From NCBI RefSeq assembly GCF_036898825.1, contig NZ_JARUND010000002.1, forward strand, positions 4,464,001 to 4,528,000: a stretch of 64,000 nt of DNA. Reading direction: 5' to 3'. Shown one piece after another: positions 8,377-16,954 of the stretch. The notes below the pieces were generated by a model. It was not told the origin of the DNA, searched no databases, and saw only the letters and a program-made list of their open reading frames with translations. The position numbers and the translations under genes are program-made. Every line of letters begins with the position of its first letter. Within the stretch, counting starts at the first letter, position 1. The stretch comes from Streptomyces sp. B21-083. Lineage in GTDB: Bacteria > Actinomycetota > Actinomycetes > Streptomycetales > Streptomycetaceae.

Positions 8377-10110
8377 ATGGCAGGCGTGGCGGAGACGGCC
8401 GAGCGGTGGGCGCTCGCTCCGGCCGAGGACGGCGGCGTGGAGGTCGCCCCCCTCGGTCCCGGCGGGCTGCCCGCCGGGCCGGTGCGGCGGGAGGCGGATC
8501 TCGGCGCGGCCGTCCGTGACCGGCCCGATGTCACGCGATGGGTGTGGCGGTCCACCCCCGACGTCTATCCGCGACTGCTCGCCACGGGGGTGCGAGTCGA
8601 GCGGTGCTACGACATCGAGGACGCCGAGACACTCCTGCTCGGCCACGAGGGGCGGCTCGGTGAGCCCCGGTCCGCGGCGGCGGCCCTCGCCCGGCTGCGC
8701 GGTGGTCCCGTACCGCCGGATCCACCGCAGCGGTCCGCCGAACCCGGCGCGCAGTCGCCGCTCTTCGAACCGGGGCCGGTGCACGTACCCCTGGCCGATC
8801 TGCTGGAGGTGTACGCCGACCAGCAGCGGAGGCACGACGCGACCGCGCACCCGGACCGGATGCGGCTGCTGACGGCCGCCGAGTCGGCGGGGATGCTGGT
8901 GGCCGCCGAGATGAACGCGGCGGGGCTGCCGTGGCGCGCGGACGTCCATCGGGACCTGCTCCACGAACTGCTGGGCGAGCGGTACGCGGGCGGTGGTGAG
9001 CCCCGGCGGCTCGCCGAGCTGGCGGACGAGGTGTCGGCGGCGTTCGGGCGCCGGGTGCGGCCCGATCTGCCCGCCGATGTCGTCAAGGCCTTCGCACAGG
9101 CCGGGATCAAGGTGCGGTCCACGAGGAGATGGGAGATCCAGAGCATCGATCATCCGGCCGTCGAGCCGCTGATCGAGTACAAGAAGCTGTACCGGATCTG
9201 GGTCGCGCACGGCTGGTCCTGGCTCCAGGACTGGGTCCGGGACGGGCGGTTCAGGCCCGAGTTCCTCGCGGGCGGGACGGTCACCGGGCGCTGGGTCACC
9301 AACGGCGGGGGCGGGCTGCAGATCCCCAAGGTGATCCGGCGGGCCGTGGTCGCCGATCCCGGATGGCGGCTCGTCGTCGCCGACGCCGACCAGATGGAGC
9401 CGCGAGTCCTCGCCGCCATCTCGCGCGACCCCGGGCTGATGGAGGTCGCGGGGCGGGAAAGCGACCTCTACCAGTCCGTCTCCGACCGCGCGTTCTCCGG
9501 CGACCGGGAGCAGGCCAAGCTCGCGGTGCTGGGCGCGGTGTACGGGCAGACCTCCGGGGACGGCCTCAAGAACCTCGCCGCGCTCAGACGCCGGTTCCCG
9601 AAGGCGGTCGCGTACGTGGACGACGCCGCCCGCGCGGGAGAGGAGGGGCGGCTCGTGCGGACCTGGCTGGGGCGTACGTGTCCCCCGGCGGCGCGGGCCG
9701 ACGACGACGCGGTCGAGGAGGCCGGCATCCCCCTCTCGGAGGACGAGGGCGGCGTCGACCGCGCCGGGAGCGCGGGAGGGGCGGCGCAGGAATGGGTGCC
9801 GGGGTACGCCTCCTCCAACTCCCGTGCCCGGGGCCGCTTCGCGCGCAACTTCGTCGTCCAGGGCAGCGCGGCCGACTGGACCCTGCTGCTGCTCGCCGCG
9901 CTGCGCCGGAGCTGTGCGGGGATGGCGGCCGAACTGGTCTTCTTCCAGCACGACGAGGTGATCGTGCACTGTCCCGAGGACGAGACCCGGACGGTGGTGG
10001 CGGCGATCCGGGAGGCGGCGGAGCTGGCGGGACGGCTGACGTTCGGGGAGACGCCGGTGCGGTTTCCGTTCAGTACGGCGGTGGTGGAGTGTTATGCCGA
10101 CGCCAAGTGA
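8377..10110 (+). CDS. polymerase I-like DNA polymerase without 5' nuclease
   Basis: A 577-residue family A polymerase. Motif A is VADADQMEPRVLAAIS (about residue 331), motif B includes AKLAVLGAVYGQTSGDGL (about 383) and motif C is FFQHDEVIVHCP (about 527). The N-terminal 200 residues occupy the exonuclease position, but I see no DxE, so proofreading is doubtful. It lacks the 5' nuclease domain of PolA. Streptomyces carry such a second polymerase I-like protein, often annotated as a bifunctional 3'-5' exonuclease/polymerase. Its cellular role is unclear. Confidence 0.88.
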   Translation: MAGVAETAERWALAPAEDGGVEVAPLGPGGLPAGPVRREADLGAAVRDRPDVTRWVWRSTPDVYPRLLATGVRVERCYDIEDAETLLLGHEGRLGEPRSAAAALARLRGGPVPPDPPQRSAEPGAQSPLFEPGPVHVPLADLLEVYADQQRRHDATAHPDRMRLLTAAESAGMLVAAEMNAAGLPWRADVHRDLLHELLGERYAGGGEPRRLAELADEVSAAFGRRVRPDLPADVVKAFAQAGIKVRSTRRWEIQSIDHPAVEPLIEYKKLYRIWVAHGWSWLQDWVRDGRFRPEFLAGGTVTGRWVTNGGGGLQIPKVIRRAVVADPGWRLVVADADQMEPRVLAAISRDPGLMEVAGRESDLYQSVSDRAFSGDREQAKLAVLGAVYGQTSGDGLKNLAALRRRFPKAVAYVDDAARAGEEGRLVRTWLGRTCPPAARADDDAVEEAGIPLSEDEGGVDRAGSAGGAAQEWVPGYASSNSRARGRFARNFVVQGSAADWTLLLLAALRRSCAGMAAELVFFQHDEVIVHCPEDETRTVVAAIREAAELAGRLTFGETPVRFPFSTAVVECYADAK

Positions 10111-10116
10111 CGCGCG

Positions 10117-12741
10117 TCAACCCTGGCCGGCCGTCGCCGTGTCGCCGCTCGTCGTGTCGCCGCTCGTCGTGTCGCCGCTCGTCGTGTCGCCGCTCGTCGT
10201 GTCGCCGCTCGTCGTGTCGTCCGCGGCCAGTTCACGGGCGAAGTCCCTGACCAGGTCGTGGGGTGCGTACCGGCCGTACGCGGTCTCCTCCACGAGGGAT
10301 ACGTCGACGAGGCGGTCCAGGGCGGCTCCGGCCCGGCGTTCGTCGGTCGCGGTGAGACGGGCCAGGAGCGGGGCGTCGTACGTGGGCAGGTCCAGGGCGC
10401 CGATGCGGCGCAGGACGAGGGCCGCGTCGCGGTCGGTGTCGCTGGCCGAGGCGCTCAGGGCGTCGTGGGCGCCGGCGAGGGATCTGCGGACGCTCAGGTC
10501 GTCGTACTCCAGATGCGGCAACCTGCTTCCCCCGACGGCCAGTTGAGCGGCGAGCAGGTCCGGAGTGAGGGCCCGGCGAGCGGCGAGCCTGGCGGCTACC
10601 GCGTGCAGGGCGAGCGGGAGGCGGCCGGTGAGTTCGACGAGGGGGTGGTCGGCGTCGAGGCCGCCGCGTCCGGAGACCGCGCGCAGCAACTCGGCACTGT
10701 CCGCGCCGGTCAGGGGGGCGAGGGGGAAGCGGTGGGCGCCGTCGAGGGCGGTCAGCGGGCAACGGCTGGTGACGATCACCGCGCAGCCGGGGCCCGCGGG
10801 AAGCAACGGCCGTAGCTGTGCGGCGCCTTCGGCGTCGTCCAGGACCAGCAGCGTGCGGGTCGGGGCGAGGAGGGAACGCAGTAACGCGGCTGCCCCGTCC
10901 AGGTGTTCGGGGACATTGCGTGGATCGGCGCCGAGGTCGCGCAGCAGCGCCGTGAGGGCCTGGGCGGGAGCGAGCGGGGGCATGTCGGCGGTGCCGCCGT
11001 GCAGGTCGACGTACAGCTGCCCGTCCGGGAAGCGCTCCCGGAGGGTGTGGGCGACGTGCAGCGCCAGGGCGCTCTTGCCCACGCCGGGCATCCCGTGGAC
11101 CACGACCACGGGGGCACCGGCCGCGCCCGCGCCCTCGGACCCGGGACGCCCCTGCGGGGCCAGGGTCCGGCGCAAATCGTCCGCGACGGCTGTACGGCCG
11201 GTGAAGTGGGCCGGGGGCGGCGGGAGTTGAGCGGGGCGAGGCACGGGGAGCGGTGGGGATGCCGGCGCGGAGCGCGAGGTCGGCACGGGGTGCGGTGACG
11301 GCGCCGGGTGCGGTGACGGCGCGGAGCGCGAGGTCGGCGCGGGGTACGAGGTCGGCGCGGGGTGCGAGGTCGGCGCGGAGCGCGAGGTCGGCGCGGAGCG
11401 CGAGGTCGGCGCGGAGCGCGAGGTCGGCGCGGAGCGCGAGGTCGGCGCGGGGTGCGAGGTCGGCGCGGAGCGCGAGGTCGGCGCGGGGTGCGAGGTCGGC
11501 GCGGAGCGCGAGGTCGGCGCGGGGTGCGGTGACGGCGACCCGCGTCGTGGGGCGGGTGCGGGTGCCGATCCGGGCGATGCCGACGAGCCGCGTCGCGTGG
11601 TCGGCGCCGGGGTCCCTGACGCCGGCCCAGGTGGGGGCGTTCGCACGGGGGCCGGTCGGGGGGCCGAACGCGATGTCGGCTGTGCGGGGACGTAGGGCCT
11701 CGCCAGGTCGGTGGTCATCGCTGGGGCGGCAGGCATCACGACGCCTCCCGGGGCCCGCTGAGCCGCCGGCCCCCTGGAGTCTCCCAGCCGCACAGCGCCC
11801 GCTGACGCTGCCGAACTTTTCGCCGCCGCGGGATCTGCCGCGCCCGCTGCGCCTGGGAGAGTCGCCGCACCTGCCGGGCCCACGGCGCCCACCGAGCTCG
11901 TCGGATCCCCCTCGCCCCCCGGCAGCCTCAGTACCTCCATGTGGGCCGCGCGGATCGCCGGGCCCGGTTCCACGCCGAGTTCTTCGAGGAGGCGGTTGCG
12001 CAGGTCGCGGTGGACGGCGAGGGACTCGGCTCGGCGGCCGGTGCGGTGGAGGGTGAGCATCAACTGGCGGTGGTAGGCCTCGCGCAGCGGGTGTTCGGCC
12101 GTAAGGGCCGTCAACTCCGGTACCAGGGAAGGAAGTCGGGGGCCGCCGACGTGCAGCTCCGCGTCGTAGCGCCATTCCAGCAAGAGCAGACGGGCCTCCG
12201 TCAGGCGCTGGGTGAACGCGTAGCCGAAGGTCTCGGGCGGGAGGCCGGTCAGTGGGGCGCCGCGCCACAGGGCGAGGGCCGACGCGCTCTCGGTCAGGAC
12301 ACGCCGCCAGTCCTGATTGGCGTGGGCGGCCCGCGCCCGTTCGACGTGGGCGTGGAAGACGTGCGCGTCCAGCTCGCCCGGGCCGACCCGCAGCAGATAG
12401 CCGGGCGGCACCGCTCTCAGGCGGCCCGGATCGTCGAGGAGGCGGCGTAGCCGGGCCACATGGTTGTGCAGCGAGGCCTGCGCGGAGGCCGGGGGCGCCC
12501 CGCCCCACAGTGCGTCCTTGAGCGTCTCGACCGGGACGACCCGGCCGGGTTCGAGGAGCAGGGCGGCGAGCAGCGTCCGTACCTTGACGCTGCCGATCGG
12601 CTGGACCGGAGCGAGAGCAAGGGCGGAGGCGGAGGCGGAGGCGGGGATCGGCTGGATTCCGTCTCGCGTAAGGCTGTTGGGGGCGTGGCCGTCGTAGAGG
12701 ACGGGCGCGCCGAGCAGTCCGAACCGCAGACCGCACCGCAT
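10117..12741 (-). CDS. AfsR/SARP-type regulator with NB-ARC domain
   Basis: An 874-residue protein. Residues 1-110 are an OmpR-type winged helix (VKVRTLLAALLLEPGRVVPV) and about 115-265 a bacterial transcriptional activation domain. About 265-500 is a long Pro/Ser/Thr/Ala linker with hexapeptide repeats. About 510-840 is NB-ARC, with P-loop VVHGMPGVGKSALA and Walker B TLLVLDDAEG. It ends in DTTSG repeats and lacks the C-terminal TPR sensor of AfsR. It presumably activates transcription on nucleotide binding; targets unknown. Confidence 0.85.
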   Translation of the reverse strand: MRCGLRFGLLGAPVLYDGHAPNSLTRDGIQPIPASASASALALAPVQPIGSVKVRTLLAALLLEPGRVVPVETLKDALWGGAPPASAQASLHNHVARLRRLLDDPGRLRAVPPGYLLRVGPGELDAHVFHAHVERARAAHANQDWRRVLTESASALALWRGAPLTGLPPETFGYAFTQRLTEARLLLLEWRYDAELHVGGPRLPSLVPELTALTAEHPLREAYHRQLMLTLHRTGRRAESLAVHRDLRNRLLEELGVEPGPAIRAAHMEVLRLPGGEGDPTSSVGAVGPAGAATLPGAAGAADPAAAKSSAASAGAVRLGDSRGPAAQRAPGGVVMPAAPAMTTDLARPYVPAQPTSRSAPRPAPVRTPPPGPASGTPAPTTRRGSSASPGSAPAPAPRRGSPSPHPAPTSRSAPTSHPAPTSRSAPTSHPAPTSRSAPTSRSAPTSRSAPTSRSAPTSHPAPTSYPAPTSRSAPSPHPAPSPHPVPTSRSAPASPPLPVPRPAQLPPPPAHFTGRTAVADDLRRTLAPQGRPGSEGAGAAGAPVVVVHGMPGVGKSALALHVAHTLRERFPDGQLYVDLHGGTADMPPLAPAQALTALLRDLGADPRNVPEHLDGAAALLRSLLAPTRTLLVLDDAEGAAQLRPLLPAGPGCAVIVTSRCPLTALDGAHRFPLAPLTGADSAELLRAVSGRGGLDADHPLVELTGRLPLALHAVAARLAARRALTPDLLAAQLAVGGSRLPHLEYDDLSVRRSLAGAHDALSASASDTDRDAALVLRRIGALDLPTYDAPLLARLTATDERRAGAALDRLVDVSLVEETAYGRYAPHDLVRDFARELAADDTTSGDTTSGDTTSGDTTSGDTTSGDTATAGQG
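10141..10215. repeat. 15-bp tandem repeat, 5 copies, in the SARP gene 3' end
   Basis: Five perfect copies of gtcgccgctcgtcgt encode DTTSG repeats at the C-terminus of the SARP/NB-ARC protein. Copy number is likely to vary between strains. Confidence 0.9.
11265..11535. repeat. 18-bp degenerate tandem repeats encoding the SARP linker
   Basis: About 14 units encode the hexapeptides PTSRSA, PTSHPA and PSPHPA between the activation domain and NB-ARC. Boundaries are approximate. Near-identical neighbouring units point to recent expansion. Confidence 0.8.
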
Positions 12742-12902
12742 GTCGTCGCCTCACTGCCCTCTCGTCCGTCAACCGGATCCCATGTTAGCGATCTGTTGGC
12801 GTGGCCTGATGTGATCACCTCAACGGAGCCGGTCCGAGGGTGCGCGCGTATGTCGCGCAGCTCGGGGGAGTGTCGCCGTCGCGGCCGGGTCCGGATACGC
12901 GA

Positions 12903-12941
12903 GAGGGCCCCGGGTCGCCAGAGGTGACGACCGGGGCCCTC
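12903..12941. terminator. hairpin terminator after the glycosyltransferase gene
   Basis: GAGGGCCCCGG and CCGGGGCCCTC form an 11-bp perfect stem with a 17-nt loop, 66 bp beyond the glycosyltransferase stop and upstream of the SARP gene. There is no U tract, as usual in Streptomyces. Confidence 0.75.
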
Positions 12942-13007
12942 GTATCGCGTGGCGTGTGCGGCGGGCCTGTTGGGAGGGCTCTCAGAGAACGTCTGGTTCC
13001 GCCCGGT

Positions 13008-13895
13008 TCACAGGACGGGCGGGCGGCCCAGCCGGGTCAGTGTCCACACCGTTCGCCAGCGCATCGGGCGGCGTTCGCCGGCCGGTTCGCGCAGGCCCTC
13101 CACGAAGCCGGCGAACCAGGCTCGCAGCGTGCGTGTGGAGCCGCCGCGCAGGACGGTGATCGCGATCCACACGGCCAGGTGCACCGGGATCAGCGGCAGC
13201 GGGAGCCGACGGCGGACCAGCCAGACCCGGTTGCGGGCGGTGACCCGGTGGTAGATGGCGTGCCGGGCGGGCGAGGTGCTGGGGTGGCGCAGCAGGAGAC
13301 GCGGTTCGTAGAGGATCTTCCAGCCGGCGTCGACGGCCCGCCAGGCGAGGTCGGTCTCCTCGTGGGCGAAGAAGAAGGCGGCTGGCCAGTCGCCGGTCTG
13401 GTCGAGCATCTCCATACGCAGGGCGTGGCCGCCGCCGAGGAACTGGGTGACGTATCCGCCGAGCATCGGGTCGCCCGCGCCGGGCCGGGGGACGTGCCGG
13501 CGCTGGGTCACGCCGTTCTCGTCGGCGATCCGGAAGCCGACGATGCCCAGTCGGGGGTCGGCGGCGTACAAGTCCCGTACGCGGGAGAGGACATCGGGGT
13601 CGATGAGCAGGCCGTCGTCGTCCAGGTCGACCACTACGTCGATGTCGCCGAACTCGCGCAGCCGGGCCAGGGCCACGTTTCGGCCGCCCGGGCAGCCGAG
13701 GTTCTCGTCGACCTCGATGGTGGTGACCTCACCGGAGAGGCCGGGGAGTTCGGGCAGGGGACAGCCGTTGCCGACGAGCACGATGCGGTCAGGGGCGAGG
13801 TCCTGCTTGGCGATCGACTCCAGCAGCGCGTTCAGCGCGACGGGCCGGTTTCCCATGGTCACCACGGCCACCGCGATACGCGGTTCCACCGCCAT
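13008..13895 (-). CDS. glycosyltransferase family 2
   Basis: A GT2-fold enzyme of about 295 residues. The N-terminal nucleotide-binding part is IAVAVVTMGNRPVALNALLES. It has an NLGCPGGRNVALARL motif, the metal-binding DLDDDGLLIDPD, and the acceptor-site region HEETDLAWRAVDAGWKI. A short hydrophobic stretch near the C-terminus (LIPVHLAVWIAITVL) suggests membrane contact. It should move a sugar from a nucleotide sugar to cell-envelope glycan or a secondary metabolite. I prefer the ATG at 13895; an ATG at 13940 would add 15 residues. Confidence 0.85.
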   Translation of the reverse strand: MAVEPRIAVAVVTMGNRPVALNALLESIAKQDLAPDRIVLVGNGCPLPELPGLSGEVTTIEVDENLGCPGGRNVALARLREFGDIDVVVDLDDDGLLIDPDVLSRVRDLYAADPRLGIVGFRIADENGVTQRRHVPRPGAGDPMLGGYVTQFLGGGHALRMEMLDQTGDWPAAFFFAHEETDLAWRAVDAGWKILYEPRLLLRHPSTSPARHAIYHRVTARNRVWLVRRRLPLPLIPVHLAVWIAITVLRGGSTRTLRAWFAGFVEGLREPAGERRPMRWRTVWTLTRLGRPPVL

Positions 13896-14039
13896 GCCAC
13901 CCACCAGACCCACCTCGTTCCGGCCGCCGACGTACACCATCGCGGTCGGATGCTATCTGTTTACAGTAAGGATGTATTAAGTACGCATTGAGTACGTCTC
14001 TTATCCATAACACCGTTGCCGAGACCGTAGTCAGGTCTC

Positions 14040-14260
14040 AGTATTCCGGAAGTTTCTGCCCGGAAGGTCCGTCACATCACCAAAGCAGGAGGGCTTCGGC
14101 TTGAGTACGGTCTCTCGCTTCCGTCTGCCGCTGATGCGGCAGGGTTGCGCCACCTGCCCGCCCCGCCTCCGCCTTGCGGCGGGGGCGGGTGGCGCGGGTC
14201 TTGTGGTCGGCTCCACGAGGCTTCGACACCGCCGGGGCGGTGTCCTGGTCTCCGGCCACT
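14040..14260 (-). ncRNA. predicted TnpB guide RNA (omegaRNA/reRNA) region
   Basis: In IS605/IS607 elements the TnpB guide RNA overlaps the 3' end of tnpB and runs to the right end, with the flank as guide. Here the TnpB frame continues about 70 residues past the last RuvC motif into a non-domain, GC-rich tail, as expected where the RNA overlaps the gene. The guide would come from bases just below about 14030. Extent and expression are inferred. Confidence 0.4.
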
Positions 14261-15534
14261 CCGGTACCAGTCACGCAGGCTGCCGCGAGGGCGGCGAGGT
14301 TGAGCGCGGCGTTGTCGTCCCGGTCGATGACCAGACCGCAGGCGTCGCATTCGTACGTCCGGACGTGCAGCGGCAGCTTGGCTTTCACCGCACCGCACCC
14401 GGAACAGGTCTTCGAGGACGGGTACCAGCGGTCGGCGACCACGAGGCGGGTGGCGTAGCGCCGGCGGGTCTTGTAGTCGAGCTGGCGGCGGATCTCGCCG
14501 AATCCGGCGTCGGCGATCCTTCGGGCCAGACACCGATTGCGGAGCATGCCGGCGACGTTGAGGTCTTCGATCACGACGGTGCCGTACTCGGCGGCCACTG
14601 CGGTGGTGAGCTTGTGCAGGGCGTCTTCGCGGAGGTTCGCCACGCGGTGGTGGACCTTGTTCCGCTGGGCGTTGGCCTTCTCCCACCGCTTCGACGGCTG
14701 CGCTCCGGTGCGCCGGTCGGGGCCCTGGCGTCGGGACACCACGCGGGAGGCGCGGCGCAGCTGCTTGCGCGCCCGGTCGTAGTGGCCGGGATTGGGCGCG
14801 GTGCGGATCTCGCCGGTGCTGTCGGCCATGACCGCGAGGGTCTTCACCCCGAGGTCGATCCCGACCGCTGTGTCCGGCCGCGCCACGCGTTCGAGGTCGC
14901 GCTTCACCTCGGCCTGGAAGGAGACGAACCAGCGTCCGCGCTCGTGCCGCACCGTCGCGGACAGAATCCGGGCCGTCCCGGCCTGGACACGGGTGAGGAG
15001 CTTCACCGTCGGCTCATGGACGCGGATCGTGCCCAGCCGGGGCAGTGTGACGTGCCGGCCACCGGCCTCGACACGGATGGTGCCGGTGGTGAACCGGCAG
15101 GACAGAGGCGTCTTCCGCTTCGACTTGAACCGCGGCATACCCATCGCACGGCCACGGCGCTTGCCCTGCTTCGACCTGGCGTAGTTGTCGAACGCGGCGG
15201 CGGCGTTCGCCAGGCCGGTGGAGTACGCCTCCTTGGAGTTCTCCTCCCACCAGGCGGCGAACCTCGGGTCGGTGTGCTTGCCCTCGTTGAACGCCTTTCG
15301 CAGGGCGGGCAGCGACCACGGCCGCCACTTCGTCAGACCGGCCTCCGGGACGCCGTAGGACTCCTCCGCACGGCGCTGCCACCACGACGCCTCCACCCAC
15401 CCGACAGCCCAGTTGTACGCGGCACGGGCGGCACCGCAGTGTGAGCGCAGCGCAGCCTCCTGGGAGGCGTTCGGGTCCAGAGCGAACCGGAACGCCTCCA
15501 CCACGAACCCGGGCTGCGCCTGGAACTTCTTCAT
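14077..15534 (-). CDS. tnpB: TnpB RNA-guided endonuclease of IS607 element
   Basis: A 485-residue TnpB with an intact RuvC triad: Asp in VGIDLGVKTLAVMA, Glu in VIEDLNVAGM and Asp in VIDRDDNAALNLA. The zinc finger has both CxxC pairs (SKTCSGCGAVKA and YECDACG). It should be an active RNA-guided DNA nuclease of the Cas12 ancestor type, which helps the element persist at its donor site. The ATG overlaps the TnpA stop by 4 nt. The last 70 residues are basic and probably reflect the overlapping guide RNA. Confidence 0.92.
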   Translation of the reverse strand: MKKFQAQPGFVVEAFRFALDPNASQEAALRSHCGAARAAYNWAVGWVEASWWQRRAEESYGVPEAGLTKWRPWSLPALRKAFNEGKHTDPRFAAWWEENSKEAYSTGLANAAAAFDNYARSKQGKRRGRAMGMPRFKSKRKTPLSCRFTTGTIRVEAGGRHVTLPRLGTIRVHEPTVKLLTRVQAGTARILSATVRHERGRWFVSFQAEVKRDLERVARPDTAVGIDLGVKTLAVMADSTGEIRTAPNPGHYDRARKQLRRASRVVSRRQGPDRRTGAQPSKRWEKANAQRNKVHHRVANLREDALHKLTTAVAAEYGTVVIEDLNVAGMLRNRCLARRIADAGFGEIRRQLDYKTRRRYATRLVVADRWYPSSKTCSGCGAVKAKLPLHVRTYECDACGLVIDRDDNAALNLAALAAACVTGTGVAGDQDTAPAVSKPRGADHKTRATRPRRKAEAGRAGGATLPHQRQTEARDRTQAEALLLW

Positions 15535-16115
15535 TCGGCGGCCTCGGCGGTCGCCACGGCCACCGCGCGGGCGGCGCGGTTCTTCGCCGCCCGCCGCCCG
15601 TACAGACGCGCACACATCGACGTCAGTACCTCAGTGATGTCCCGCACCAGGTCATCGGCGTTCTCGGTGGGGTCGAGGACGACCAGCCGCCGCCCGGACG
15701 CCGACAGGACGGCTTCGAGAGCCTCGACGCCGAACCGGGCCAGCCGGTCACGACGCTCGACCACGATCACCACCGTCTGCGGGTCGGACAGCAGGCGGTG
15801 CAGCTTGCGGCGCCGTCCGTCCAGCCCCGAGCCGATCTCGGCGACGACCTCGGCGACGGCCAGGCCGAGCCCGTTCGCACCGGCCACGACCCGGGCGGCC
15901 TGCCGGTCAAGGTCTACCTTCTGGTCGGCGGACGACACCCGGCAGTACGCCACCACCCGCCCCGAGGTCGCAGAGACGGCCGGAGCGGGCTCAGCGACCA
16001 GCCACGTTCCCGACGGCGCCTGGCGGACCGGAACAGGCATCTTCCCGTCCTTCACCCATCGCCAGGCGGTCTGGTAGCTCACGCCCTCCTGCCGCGCCCA
16101 CTCCGAAAGCTTCAT
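15531..16115 (-). CDS. tnpA: TnpA serine recombinase of IS607 element
   Basis: A 194-residue IS607 transposase. A MerR-like HTH at the N-terminus (LSEWARQEGVSYQTAWRWVK) is followed by a small serine recombinase domain with nucleophile Ser in AYCRVSSADQKVDL (about residue 60) and the Arg motif VERRDRLARFG. IS607 TnpA makes a synaptic complex and inserts with little target specificity. It appears complete. Confidence 0.92.
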   Translation of the reverse strand: MKLSEWARQEGVSYQTAWRWVKDGKMPVPVRQAPSGTWLVAEPAPAVSATSGRVVAYCRVSSADQKVDLDRQAARVVAGANGLGLAVAEVVAEIGSGLDGRRRKLHRLLSDPQTVVIVVERRDRLARFGVEALEAVLSASGRRLVVLDPTENADDLVRDITEVLTSMCARLYGRRAAKNRAARAVAVATAEAAE

Positions 16116-16137
16116 AAGGCCAAGATATTCGAGAAGG

Positions 16138-16169
16138 ACGACTAGGGATGACTATGAATGACTAGAAAA
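16138..16169. repeat. 10-bp phased repeats at IS607 left end
   Basis: GACTA occurs at 16140, 16150 and 16160, within ACGACTAGGG, ATGACTATGA and ATGACTAGAA. One-turn spacing places them on one helix face, as expected for TnpA binding sites just upstream of its own gene. Confidence 0.6.
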
Positions 16170-16206
16170 TCTGTAGCAGCTTTCACCCCTACGGCTTTCG
16201 GCCGGA

Positions 16207-16762
16207 GCCGGCCTCACCCCAGGGCGCCCTCTACCACCACTTCCCGCCCAAGGAGGCGATCGCCACCGCGCTGCTGGAGGCGCAGGGCGAGGCCCTGGTG
16301 GTGCCGGACCAGCCGACGAAACTCCAGGCGGCCATCGACCTGACCCTGAATTTCGCCCAGCGGCTCCAGCACGACACGGTGCTGCGCGCGAGCGTACGGC
16401 TGACGGTGGAGCAGTCGTCCTTCGCCCAGGGCGAACTCCTGCCGGGGACGGACATCTCCGAGGTCGCGTCGACGGTCGTCGGCTCGTTCACCGGTCTGCA
16501 GGTGATGTCCCAGGCGTACAGCAACCGGCGGGATCTGCCCACGCGGATAGCGGCACTGTGGCGTCTGATCCTGTCCGGTCTGGCGGCCCCGGGGATACTG
16601 CCCCGACCGCGCACGACGATGCCGCCGGCTCCAGTTGCGGAAGCGGCGGTCTCAGAAGCAGTCGGGGAAGCCGTGGAGGACGTACCGATGGACTCGGAGA
16701 AGGAAGAGAAAGACGTGGCGAAGGCCGCGGTCAAGGAGGACATGGGAGGAACCGCGGGTTAG
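16207..16762 (+). pseudogene. gamma-butyrolactone receptor (ScbR/ArpA type), N-terminus lost
   Basis: The readable protein starts at AGLT, shifts by one extra C in the run at 16217-16220, then continues QGALYHHFPPKEAIATALL and the ligand domain (LTLNFAQRLQHDTVLRASVR, later SSFAQGELLPGTDISEVAST) to the stop at 16762. This is the TetR-type butyrolactone receptor, but most of the HTH is gone and IS607 DNA lies directly upstream. It ends in an acidic/lysine tail. It cannot bind DNA as it stands; the other half is not on the far side of the element. Confidence 0.8.
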
Positions 16763-16866
16763 GAGACCGTCTCCAGCAGGTCGAGACCCTCGGGGTTTCC
16801 GACGCCGGCACGCAGCTGCTCGACGAGCCGGGCGATGTTCTCCTCGTCGCGCCGTACATGCTGAAC
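16759..16866 (-). pseudogene. C-terminal gene remnant, convergent with receptor fragment
   Basis: On the minus strand a frame ends EENIARLVEQLRAGVGNPEG then LDLLETVS with a stop at 16759-16761, overlapping the receptor stop tail to tail. It reads like the C-terminus of a helical protein, but upstream it runs into DNA with no start codon or recognisable domain before the Tat protein gene. Family unknown; it could be chance. Confidence 0.35.
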
Positions 16867-16954
16867 CACGCCCTGGTGAGCTACGCGCTGCGGGTGCGTG
16901 GGGCGGGGCGAAACTCCTTTGTTCCAGGGCGCGTTCGGGTAGGGGTCAATACGA

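Larger units (their letters stand above)
14025..16170 (-). mobile_element. IS607-family insertion sequence
   Basis: A two-gene element: a MerR-HTH/serine recombinase (TnpA) overlapping TnpB by ATGA. The left end holds three GACTA words at exact 10-bp spacing. The right end has a 6-bp-stem hairpin (14031-14049) that includes one GACTA on the minus strand. IS607 elements give no inverted repeats and little or no target duplication, so the ends are approximate. It lies against a butyrolactone-receptor gene lacking its 5' half. Confidence 0.8.

Noticed and set aside
11265..11535. Regular repeats as a CRISPR array
   Set aside because: They are degenerate 18-bp coding repeats in frame with the SARP gene, with no unique spacers and no cas genes.
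10232..12772. 846-codon frame overlapping the SARP gene on the same strand
   Set aside because: Arg/Pro-rich frame shift of the real gene without any domain.
14031..14049. GAGACC-N7-GGTCTC hairpin as a stand-alone terminator
   Set aside because: The stem is short and it sits where the IS607 right end is expected; treated as part of that end.
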